Of a stretch of 10,942 nt of DNA, positions 1 to 8,000 are shown in pieces. The translations under genes and the position numbers were made by a program. The stretch's first letter is position 1; the number at the start of each line of letters is the position of its first letter. The stretch comes from an uncultured Flavobacteriales bacterium (GTDB lineage Bacteria; Bacteroidota; Bacteroidia; Flavobacteriales; Weeksellaceae): positions 1 through 10,942 of the forward strand of contig CALFIE010000083.1 in assembly GCA_937876095.1 (NCBI GenBank), written 5' to 3'. The notes below the pieces were generated by a model. It saw nothing but the letters and a program-made list of their open reading frames with translations. It did no database searches and was not told the DNA's origin.

Positions 1-222
1 AGAATCTAATTTATATTAATATAAGGCGTAAAATTTATTTCACTAAGATAGTATTTTTATTTTGAATATTTAATATTTTTTTTCATTTTTTTTTAACATT
101 TTTAATCCAAAATCTAAAATTGAGTTAATATATGATAAATTCAAACTATTGAATATTCACTAATTTTTTAATGAAAAGTACTTTAAATAGGGAAATTTGT
201 TGCGATTAGAAATTTTTTTTTT

Positions 223-829
223 GTGAAAATTTTAGAGCAAAAAAAAAATAAAATTTTTTCTCAGAAAGTATTAAATTTTTCGAAAAAAAGTTTTTTTGAT
301 AAAATTTCTACAATTTTTCGTTTAATTTTTGGATTTCTCATTTTTTTTCTATCATTCATGACTTTTGCACAGTCAGAATGTGTTTCCAATGAAGATTACA
401 AAGAATTTTAAATAGGTGTTATTTATCAATTTGATAAAAATTTGAAAGTTAATTTCAATGATAAATCCAAAAATGAAACTACAACATTTCAAAATGTGGA
501 TGTAATTTCTATTTCAAGAGGTGTTTGCGTACATATGAACTTTTACGGCGAAATAAACACGAACAGTATTTTAATAATAAAAATGAGCTGCAACAGAAGT
601 TGCTTTGGTTTATTAATTTTTTTTTTTTGGGAATGGTTATTACGAAGATTTCAAAACAATTTTAAAAGAATATAAACTTCAACTTTCTCCAAAATCTACT
701 CAAACTAAGAAAATCTATGACTTTCATTTTAGTGAAAACGAAGTTTCTAATTTGATTTATGAAAATATCATTGTTGAAAAAATTAATTCAAAATTTATCA
801 AAATTGCCTTTTCGTTTTACATGAACTAA
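223..829 (+). pseudogene. decayed gene for a small secreted protein of unknown function
   Basis: The first segment (223-411, GTG start) has a hydrophobic stretch followed by FMTFAQSECVSNEDYKEF, which looks like a signal peptide and the start of a mature protein. It ends at a TAA at 409-411. The same frame is open again from 412 to at least about 545. The protein-like reading then moves to a second frame, with residues such as NELQQKLLWFINF encoded at 582-620. After a run of twelve T (617-628) it moves to a third frame that reads GNGYYEDFKTILKEYK and ends FSFYMN at a TAA (827-829). Joined, the pieces give a plausible secreted protein of about 200 residues. One stop and at least two frame changes argue for a pseudogene. 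Homopolymer sequencing errors could explain the frame changes but not easily the stop. No ATG opens the frame, and no promoter is recognisable in the very AT-rich bases 1-222. I do not recognise the family. Confidence 0.6.
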
Positions 830-830
830 G

Positions 831-838
831 TATCTTTG
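831..838 (+). promoter_or_regulatory. probable -7 box (TATCTTTG) of the pafA promoter
   Basis: TATCTTTG matches the Bacteroidota primary-sigma -7 consensus TAnnTTTG exactly. It would start transcription about 18 bases before the pafA ATG. The nearest upstream TTG (804-806) is 24 bases away, longer than the usual 17-23, so the -33 element is uncertain. No Shine-Dalgarno sequence precedes the ATG, as is usual in this phylum. I see no clear Pho-type direct repeats. Confidence 0.55.
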
Positions 839-861
839 CCTTTATTAATAAATTTTTAGAA

Positions 862-2499
862 ATGTTCAAGAAAATTAGCATAATGATGTTGGCAATTTTT
901 GCCACGAGTTTCAATGCACAAAATTCATCTAATTCAAAACCAAAATTGGTAGTAGGATTGGTAGTCGACCAAATGAGATGGGATTATCTCTATCGTTACC
1001 AAAATAAGTATGGGAAAGATGGTTTTAATAGATTATTAAAAAAAGGATATTCTTTTAATAATGTGATGATCGATTATATCCCGACTGTTACTGCACTTGG
1101 TCACACTTGTATTTACACAGGTTCAGTTCCTTCTATCCACGGAATTGCAGGAAACGATTGGGCAGATAAATCTACAGGAAATAATGTATATTGTACTACC
1201 GACACTACTGTACAACCAACCGGAACTGCGAATTTGAAAGTAGGGCAACATTCACCCAAGAATTTGTGGAGTACCACGATTACCGATCAGTTGGGAATTG
1301 CTACCAATTTCAAATCAAAAGTAGTGGGAGTTTCGCTAAAAGATCGTGCTTCTATTTTACCAGCAGGTCACAATCCAACTGGTGCTTTTTGGTTTGATGA
1401 TTCATCTGGAAATTTTGTAACCAGTTCCTATTATATGTCTCAACTTCCAGCTTGGGTGAATACTTTCAATGACCAAAAATTACCATCTAAATTGGTAGCA
1501 AATGGTTGGAATACGCTATTACCAATTGCACAATATACAGAATCTACTGCAGATAATTCACCTTGGGAAGGTTTACTTGGTAGTGCAAAAACGCCTACAT
1601 TTCCTTATAGCAATTTAGCGGCAGATTACGAAGCTAAAAAAGACAATATCAGATTTACACCATTCGGAAATACCTTGACATTGCAATTTGCAAAAGCAGC
1701 AATAGATGCATACAATATGGGGAACAATAACGAAACCGATTTTCTTGCCGTTAATATTGCTTCTACCGATTATGCAGGACATAAATTTGGGACGAATTCT
1801 ATAGAAGTAGAAGATGTATATCTACGATTAGATCTTGATTTGGCCGATTTTTTCAAAAATTTGGATACCAAAGTTGGCAAAGGAAATTATTTGGTTTTCT
1901 TGACAGCAGATCACGGTGCAGCATATTCTGAAGGATATATGGAAGCTAATAAAATGCAGACCGGATTCTTCGGAGTAGATGCAGACAAAATATTGAATGC
2001 AAAACTAAAAGATAAATTTGGTGAAGACAATATGATTTGGACGGTAGAAAATTATCAGGTTTACCTTAATAGAAACATCATTAAAGAAAAAAATATTGAT
2101 TTTGGTGCCGTAAAAAATGAGGTAATACAGATTTTGAAAGCCGATCCTACTGCTTTGTATGCAGTAGATATGGAAAAAATTGAAGAATCATCGGTCCCAA
2201 AAATGATAAAAGAACGCATTATAAATGGTTATAATTGGCAAAGAAGCGGTGATATACAAGTGATTTCACACGACGGAATGTTGCCACCATATTCCAGAAA
2301 AGGAACTACACATAGCGTTTGGAATTCTTATGACTCGCACATTCCGCTGATTTTTATGGGAACAGGAATCAAAAAAGGAGTTACGAGCAGCAAACCTTAT
2401 CATATGACAGATATTGCACCAACTTTGGCGCAGATTCTACAAATAGAAAATCCGAGTGGAAATATTGGGAATCCAATTGTTGAATTGCTTCAAAAATAA
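862..2499 (+). CDS. pafA: alkaline phosphatase PafA, periplasmic phosphomonoesterase
   Basis: The product is a 545-residue enzyme of the alkaline phosphatase superfamily that removes phosphate from organic monoesters outside the cytoplasm. Residues 1-20 form a Sec signal peptide (MFKKISIMMLAIFATSFNAQ) with no lipobox cysteine, so a soluble periplasmic or exported protein is expected. Every active-site residue known from Elizabethkingia PafA is found two positions earlier here: nucleophile Thr77 (PTVTALGH), Asn98, Lys160 and Arg162 (SLKDRA), and zinc ligands Asp36 (VVDQ), Asp303 and His307 (STDYAGH), Asp350-His351 (LTADHG) and His484 (GTTH). Length matches the family (about 546 residues). The Lys/Arg pair with the Thr nucleophile separates PafA from PhoA, which uses Ser and a magnesium site. 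Family members are known to resist product inhibition by phosphate and to be made even when phosphate is plentiful. The gene stands alone and ends at a strong terminator. The start at 862 is chosen because it gives the signal peptide directly. Confidence 0.95.
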   Translation: MFKKISIMMLAIFATSFNAQNSSNSKPKLVVGLVVDQMRWDYLYRYQNKYGKDGFNRLLKKGYSFNNVMIDYIPTVTALGHTCIYTGSVPSIHGIAGNDWADKSTGNNVYCTTDTTVQPTGTANLKVGQHSPKNLWSTTITDQLGIATNFKSKVVGVSLKDRASILPAGHNPTGAFWFDDSSGNFVTSSYYMSQLPAWVNTFNDQKLPSKLVANGWNTLLPIAQYTESTADNSPWEGLLGSAKTPTFPYSNLAADYEAKKDNIRFTPFGNTLTLQFAKAAIDAYNMGNNNETDFLAVNIASTDYAGHKFGTNSIEVEDVYLRLDLDLADFFKNLDTKVGKGNYLVFLTADHGAAYSEGYMEANKMQTGFFGVDADKILNAKLKDKFGEDNMIWTVENYQVYLNRNIIKEKNIDFGAVKNEVIQILKADPTALYAVDMEKIEESSVPKMIKERIINGYNWQRSGDIQVISHDGMLPPYSRKGTTHSVWNSYDSHIPLIFMGTGIKKGVTSSKPYHMTDIAPTLAQILQIENPSGNIGNPIVELLQK

Positions 2500-2520
2500 A
2501 TTCTAGTTATTATTAATGAT

Positions 2521-2559
2521 AAAAAAGTGCATCGAAATTATTTTCAATGCACTTTTTTT
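2521..2559. terminator. bidirectional intrinsic terminator between pafA and the E1 gene
   Basis: A perfect 12-bp stem (AAAAAAGTGCAT at 2521-2532 with ATGCACTTTTTT at 2547-2558) encloses 14 bases that can pair four more (GAAA with TTTC). The stem is flanked by an A-tract and a T-tract, so it can end transcripts from either side. It lies 21 bases past the pafA stop and 26 bases past the stop of the converging gene. Confidence 0.88.
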
Positions 2560-2585
2560 GTGTCAAATTTTTTGAAAAGTAACTA

Positions 2586-4655
2586 TTACTCTGTCAATAT
2601 TCGTTGAATGATTGTGGTAATTTTTTCGGGATTTGGGAGCATCTCTTTTTCCAGTACCAAATTGATGGGAACTGCAGGCAAATCCAGGGATCCTATAATT
2701 TCTACCGGTGCATCCAGATATTTAAAACAATTTTTAGAAATCCTTGCAGCAAAAGCTTCTGCAAAAGAATTGGTTTGTTGTTCTTCGGTGATGATGAGAC
2801 ATTTTCCGTGTAATTGTACCCGTTCAAAAACCAATTTTTCATCGAGTGGAATCAACGTTCGTAGATCGATGATATCAATTTGTCCTTCAAAATTTTTGGC
2901 GGCTTCTTTAGCCCAAAAAACGCCCATTCCGTATGTTACGATTGCTAAACTTTTACCTTCATCTATACAATTTTGGTTGGCTTGTAACAGTAAATTGGCT
3001 TTACCAAGAGGTAAAATATAATCTTCTGCAGGTTCTACCGTTTTTGCATCTTCGGTTCCTGGTACTTTGCTCCAGTACAAACCTTTGTGTTCTAGCATAA
3101 TTACTGGATTTGGATCGTAGAATGCTGCTTTTAGCAATCCTTTGAAATCCGCAGCATTGCTTGGATACACGATTTTTATTCCTTTGATATTTGCCAAAAT
3201 ACTTTCTACACTTCCGCTGTGATACGGACCACCACCTCCATAAGCACCAATTGGCACTCGTATAATATTACTCACTGGAAATTTTCCACGAGATAAATAG
3301 CAAGATTTTGAAATTTCTGTAATCAGCTGATTGATAGCAGGATAGATGTAATCTGCAAATTGTACTTCTACAATTGGTTTCAGACCAACTGCACTCATTC
3401 CGACAGTTGAACCTATAATATATGCTTCTTGTATTGCAGTATTGAAAACCCTTTTCTTTCCAAATTTCTGACCAAGAGTTACGGTTTCTCTAAAAACACC
3501 TCCAATTCTCTCACCTACATCTTGTCCGTAGAGCAATGCTTCAGGATGTTTCCACATCAGTTCTTGTATCGCATGAATTGCTGCATCTACCATTACAATT
3601 TTTTCACCATTTGCAGGTGTTCTTTCACCAGATTCTTCTGTAATTGGAGTGGGCGCAAAAACGTGTTCTGTTACACTTTCAGGAGTAGGATCTTTGGCAT
3701 TTTGTGCGTTTTCAAAAGCAGTCTCCGCTTCTTTTCTACAAGAATTTTCGATTTCTGATAATAGTGTATCTTCTATACCAGATTCTATTAAATATTTTCT
3801 TAAAATATTGTTGGGATCTTTTGCACGGTGTTTTTCTAGGTCGGCTTCATCTCGGTAAAATTCTCTACGAACTCCAGAAGTGTGATGCCCAATTAGAACC
3901 GTTTTTGCACAAACCAAAAGTGGTTTTCGCTCTTCTCTTACAAAATCTATAGCGTTTTTCATCGCCAAATAACTTTCTACAAAATCGGTTCCATCTACAC
4001 GCATTCTGTTGAGACCAATAAAACCTCCTGCATAATCATAGGCATCAGAAGTTCGTGCTTCTTCTTTGGTTACCGAAATTCCCCATTCATTATCCTGTAC
4101 CAAAAAAATGATCGGCAATTGATGCAGCGCTGCAAACTGAAACGCTTCAGAAACTTCACCTTCGGTGATTGAATTATCCCCGAAACTACAAACAACTACC
4201 GGATTGTTTTCAAAATTTTTAAGATTGAATTCTTGTAAATATTTTATTCCTTGTGCAACTCCAGTTGTAGGAATTGCCTGCATTCCGGTTGCAGAACTTT
4301 GATGAATAATTTTTGGTTTTTCGGGATCCAAACTAGAAGGATGTGAGTAATACGATCTACCACCAGAAAAAGGATCGTCTGCTTTTGCAAGCAATTGCAG
4401 CATTAGTTCATACGGTGAAAATCCCATTCCTAGAAGCAAACTTTCGTCACGGTAATATGGCGAAACCCAATCTTCTTTGGTTAATTGATAAGCGGTTGCT
4501 AATTGAATGGCTTCGTGTCCGCGAGAAGTACTATGCACATATTTTGCGATTGGTCTGTTCTCTTCGTAAATATCGGCCATTGCTTTTGCTAACATCATAT
4601 GTCGAAAAGCCTTTAATAAAAGGTCTTGAGAGATTTTTTCTTGAGTAATTTGCAT
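2586..4655 (-). CDS. 2-oxoacid (probably branched-chain) dehydrogenase E1, alpha and beta fused in one chain
   Basis: A 689-residue thiamine-diphosphate enzyme: the E1 component that decarboxylates 2-oxo acids and passes the acyl group to the lipoyl domain of E2. The alpha half (about 1-330) has TSRGHEAIQLA near residue 43 and the cofactor motif from GDN (159-161) to N189 (VQDNEWGIS). After a linker rich in Pro, Glu and Thr (about 320-350), the beta half follows with YGQDVGERIGGVFRET, the cofactor-activating glutamate E410 (AIQEAYIIG), VEVQFADYIYPAINQ and the GAYGGGGPYHSGSVE loop. E1 alpha and beta are usually separate proteins of about 330-400 residues; the fused form is common in Bacteroidota. 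Branched-chain substrates are the likeliest, since flavobacteria make iso-branched fatty acids, but the sequence does not prove specificity. No E2 or E3 gene lies nearby. An upstream in-frame TTG at 4664 would add three residues, but it lies inside the -7 promoter box, so ATG at 4655 is preferred. Confidence 0.92.
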   Translation of the reverse strand: MQITQEKISQDLLLKAFRHMMLAKAMADIYEENRPIAKYVHSTSRGHEAIQLATAYQLTKEDWVSPYYRDESLLLGMGFSPYELMLQLLAKADDPFSGGRSYYSHPSSLDPEKPKIIHQSSATGMQAIPTTGVAQGIKYLQEFNLKNFENNPVVVCSFGDNSITEGEVSEAFQFAALHQLPIIFLVQDNEWGISVTKEEARTSDAYDYAGGFIGLNRMRVDGTDFVESYLAMKNAIDFVREERKPLLVCAKTVLIGHHTSGVRREFYRDEADLEKHRAKDPNNILRKYLIESGIEDTLLSEIENSCRKEAETAFENAQNAKDPTPESVTEHVFAPTPITEESGERTPANGEKIVMVDAAIHAIQELMWKHPEALLYGQDVGERIGGVFRETVTLGQKFGKKRVFNTAIQEAYIIGSTVGMSAVGLKPIVEVQFADYIYPAINQLITEISKSCYLSRGKFPVSNIIRVPIGAYGGGGPYHSGSVESILANIKGIKIVYPSNAADFKGLLKAAFYDPNPVIMLEHKGLYWSKVPGTEDAKTVEPAEDYILPLGKANLLLQANQNCIDEGKSLAIVTYGMGVFWAKEAAKNFEGQIDIIDLRTLIPLDEKLVFERVQLHGKCLIITEEQQTNSFAEAFAARISKNCFKYLDAPVEIIGSLDLPAVPINLVLEKEMLPNPEKITTIIQRILTE

Positions 4656-4661
4656 AGGAAA

Positions 4662-4691
4662 CAAATATACTATTTTTTTGCAATCACCAAA
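4662..4691 (-). promoter_or_regulatory. near-consensus Bacteroidota promoter of the E1 fusion gene
   Basis: On the minus strand, TTTG (4691-4688), 18 bases of spacer and TATATTTG (4669-4662) match the -33/-7 consensus TTTG-N17-23-TAnnTTTG. Only TTTCCT (six bases) separates the box from the ATG. The transcript should therefore start at the ATG or within a few bases of it, giving a leaderless or nearly leaderless mRNA. Confidence 0.75.
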
Positions 4692-4791
4692 GTTTGTTCT
4701 TCAATTTTTTTATTTTTAATGGTTATTATTAACCAGTTGTGCATTTATAACAACTCTGTAAAATACACATTATTAATACATAAAGCAAAGT

Positions 4792-4875
4792 CGCAAATTA
4801 TATAATTAAAAGAATACCAAATTAAGGCGCAGGAAAATCAAAGATTTTCAATTTTAACGAAGTTAAAAATTTGCG
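4792..4875. repeat. nested inverted repeats: outer 8-bp arms around two tandem hairpins
   Basis: The outer arms are CGCAAATT (4792-4799) and AATTTGCG (4868-4875), a perfect 8-bp match. Inside are two side-by-side hairpins with three-base loops: GAAAATC-AAA-GATTTTC (4833-4849) and TTTTAAC-GAA-GTTAAAA (4852-4868). A further GCGCA (4827-4831) can pair with TGCGC (4892-4896). This may be a decayed intergenic repeat element or a small structured RNA; neither can be shown from one copy. Confidence 0.45.
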
Positions 4876-5014
4876 TATTAAACAAATAAGTTGCGCTGTT
4901 GCGTTGAAATTTATTCTAAATGCACAAAAGGTTATTATTAATGAAAATTACCTCAAAAACTTTCTAAATATTCTAAAAAATAGATAATAATGATTGCTTC
5001 AACAAAAATGAAAT

Positions 5015-5046
5015 TTTTGACTTTTTATATAGAATTTTGACTTTTT
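5015..5046 (+). repeat. 20-base-period direct repeat upstream of dnaE
   Basis: TTTTGACTTTTT occurs at 5015-5026 and again at 5035-5046, two helical turns apart and 44-75 bases before the dnaE ATG. The spacing suits a protein-binding site, but the DNA is T-rich enough for chance to be likely. Confidence 0.25.
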
Positions 5047-5064
5047 TTTCCAAAAAATTTGCCC

Positions 5065-5072
5065 TATTTTTA
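5065..5072 (+). promoter_or_regulatory. possible -7 box of dnaE
   Basis: TATTTTTA matches TAnnTTTG at all defined positions except the last base, and it lies 17 bases before the ATG. The nearest TTTTG (5035-5039) is 25 bases upstream, a poor spacing for a -33 element. Confidence 0.25.
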
Positions 5073-5089
5073 CCAAAAATATCCTCAAA

Positions 5090-8000
5090 ATGTATTTGAT
5101 TTTCGATACCGAAACCACAGGTTTACCTCAAAATTTCAACGCACCACTTTCAGACTCAGATAATTGGCCTAGAATGGTGCAAATTGCGTGGCAATTGCAC
5201 GATGACAATGGTGAACTGGTTGAAAATCAAGATTATATCATAAAACCAGAAGGTTATGATATTCCCTTCAATGCGGCAAAAATCCACGGGATTTCTACCA
5301 AAATGGCACACGAAATAGGTCGGGATTTGCAGGAAGTTTTAGAGGAATTTCAAGCAGTAGTACAAAGAACCAAAATCGCAGCTGGACACAACATAGATTT
5401 TGATTACAAAATTGTAGGTGCGGAATTTTTTAGAAAAAATATAGAAAATCCTTTACTAGAAACTGCTTCTGCAGATACGATGTCTCTTGGAACCGATTTT
5501 TGTAAATTACCAGGAGGAAAATCAGGGAATTATAAGTCACCAAAACTTATAGAGTTATATGAGAAATTGTACGGCGAAAAATTCGATGAAGCGCACAATG
5601 CAGCAGCTGATGTAAATGCAACGGCGCAAGTTTTTTTTGAAATGATGAGAATCGGTGTGATTCCTGCATCTCAATTACAAATTTCAGAGGAATCGCTGAA
5701 ACTTTTTCAGCAAAATCATCCTAACCCGATTCCACCTTTTGAAATCGTTATCAGAAGTCAAGTTGCCGATTCCAAAAAAGGCAAAAGTACCACAGAAAAA
5801 GGTTTAAATGATGAGGTAGAAATCGGCGATTATTTCAATTTTCATAACCACAGTATTTTCTCGAGTTTGCAGGCAACCAGTAGAATAGGAGACCTGATTG
5901 AAAAAGCCAAAAAAGATGGTTTTCCTGCAGTTGGTTTGGTAGATTTGGGAAATTTGATGGGCGCTTTCAAATTTATTACCGAAGTTGAGAAATACAACGC
6001 AGATATTGCAAAAACTAAAAAAGAATTTGCAGAAAAAAAACAATTGGCCGAAGAATCAGGAGTAGAATTTACCGATGCCGAAATAACAGACCGAGAACTG
6101 ATTCCGGTTTTAGGTTGTGAATTTTATATTTCTGATCGGCCAGAACAAAGGCAATTTACCAAAGACGATCCAGACAGAAGAACCAACGTGGTTTTGCTCG
6201 CCAAGAATTTCAATGGCTACAAAAATTTGGCAAAACTCTCGAGTTTGGGTTATGTAAATGGTTTCTATTTCGGAGTTCCCAGAATTTCTAGGAAAATGAT
6301 TGCGCAGTACAAGCAAGATCTGATTGCTGTAACATCAGGAATCAATGGTGATGTTCCCAATGCGATTTTAGAATTTGGGGAGCAAAAAGGCGAGGAGATT
6401 TTCCAATGGTGGAAATCTGAATTTGGCGACGATTTTTATGTGCAAATCCAGAACCATCAATTAAAAGAAGAAGAACATCTCAACGAAGTGCTGCTGCAAT
6501 TTGCAGAGAAACACGACGTGAAAATTTTGGCACAAAATGAAACTTTCTACACCGAAAAAACCGATGCCAAAATACAAGATATTCTCTACTGTATAAAAGA
6601 TGGTGAAAAACTTACCACACCAATTGGCAGAGGTTTTGGGAAAAGGAGAGGTTTGCAATCTGAGGAGTTTTATATTAAAAATGCCAATGAACTGAAACAG
6701 ACTTTTAGAAATTTTCCCAATGTTTTTGATGCGTACAGTGATTTTTTACAGAAATTTGAAAAATATACCTTGAAACGGGATGTTTTACTCCCGAAATTTG
6801 ATATTCCGAGTGAATTTTTAGATATAGAAGACCAAAAAGATGGCGGAAAAAGAGGTGAAAACGCCTACCTAAAATTTTTAGCATACGAAGGTGCAAAAAA
6901 AAGATACCCCGAAATCACCGATGAAATCAAAGAACGCCTCGATTTTGAGCTAGAAATTATTGCAAAAACGGGTTATCCCGGTTATTTCCTAATTGTACAG
7001 GATTTTTGTAACGAAGCCAAAAAAATGGGAGTTTGGGTAGGACCAGGTCGTGGTTCTGCAGCTGGTTCTGCAGTGGCTTATTGCATAGGAATTACCAATG
7101 TAGATCCCATAAAATATGATTTGCTATTTGAGCGTTTCCTGAATCCGGAACGTATTTCTATGCCCGATATTGATATTGATTTTGATGATGAAGGACGGGA
7201 TAAAATTATAAAATGGGTGATTGATAAATATGGGCAAAACAACGTGGCACAAATTATCACCTATTCTATTTTGGGCGGAAAATCTGCCATAAAAGATGCA
7301 GGTAGAGTGATGGATGTATCTATTCCTGATACCAATAATATTGCCAAATTGGTACCTTCAACTCCGGGAATGAATATAGAAAAGGCCCTGAAAAAACTCG
7401 ATCAGTTGAGACCAGAAGATCAGATTTTGGCAAGGGAAATGCGCGATATTTTGAACAATCCAAACGATGAGCGATTTACGGTCTTAGATGCTGCGCAAAA
7501 AATGGAAGGCTGCATCAGAAATACCGGAATTCACGCTTGTGGAGTCATCATCACACCAGAAGATATTTCTAATTTGGTGCCGATTTCCATCGCTTCAAAA
7601 GATGCAGATATTTTGGTTTCTCAGTTTGATAATTCGGTGGCAGAAAGTGCAGGTTTGCTGAAAATGGATTTTTTGGGACTGCGTACTTTAACCATCATTA
7701 AAGATACTTTAAAACTCATTAAAAATAAACACGACATCGACATCAATCCCGATGAAATCCCTATAGATGATGCCAAAACGTACCAACTTTTCAAAGAGGG
7801 GAGAACTGTAGGGATTTTCCAGTACGAAAGTCCAGGAATGCAAAAATATATGCGTGATCTGAAACCAACTACTTTTGCCGACCTGATTGCGATGAATGCC
7901 TTGTACAGACCAGGTCCTATAAAATACATCCCGAATTTCATCAATAGAAAACACGGCACCGAAGAAATTATCTATGATTTGCCAGAAACCGAAGAATATC

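Larger units (their letters stand above)
4665..5089. other. divergent intergenic region between the E1 gene and dnaE
   Basis: There is no credible gene here. The left end holds the E1 promoter, the middle holds nested inverted repeats (4792-4875), and the right end holds a 12-base direct repeat and a weak promoter-like box before dnaE. A 12-base word GGTTATTATTAA occurs at 4721-4732 and again at 4930-4941. No tRNA or riboswitch is recognisable. Confidence 0.6.

Noticed and set aside
442..675. A separate 77-residue protein
   Set aside because: It is in the same frame as the segment before the stop at 409 and forms part of the decayed gene; after about 585 its codons no longer look protein-like.
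1191..1397. A 68-codon frame inside pafA
   Set aside because: It is out of frame within a conserved part of pafA that includes catalytic Lys160 and Arg162.
2604..4648. Plus-strand open frames opposite the E1 fusion gene
   Set aside because: They are shadows of the minus-strand codons; the E1 motifs are clear on the other strand.
4662..4664. TTG start for the E1 fusion gene
   Set aside because: It is part of the -7 promoter box and would lie upstream of the likely transcript start; the ATG at 4655 is better.
2507..4943. GTTATTATTAATGA at about 2507-2520 and 4931-4944 as an insertion-repeat pair
   Set aside because: The word is short and AT-only apart from two G, and nothing between the copies resembles a mobile element.
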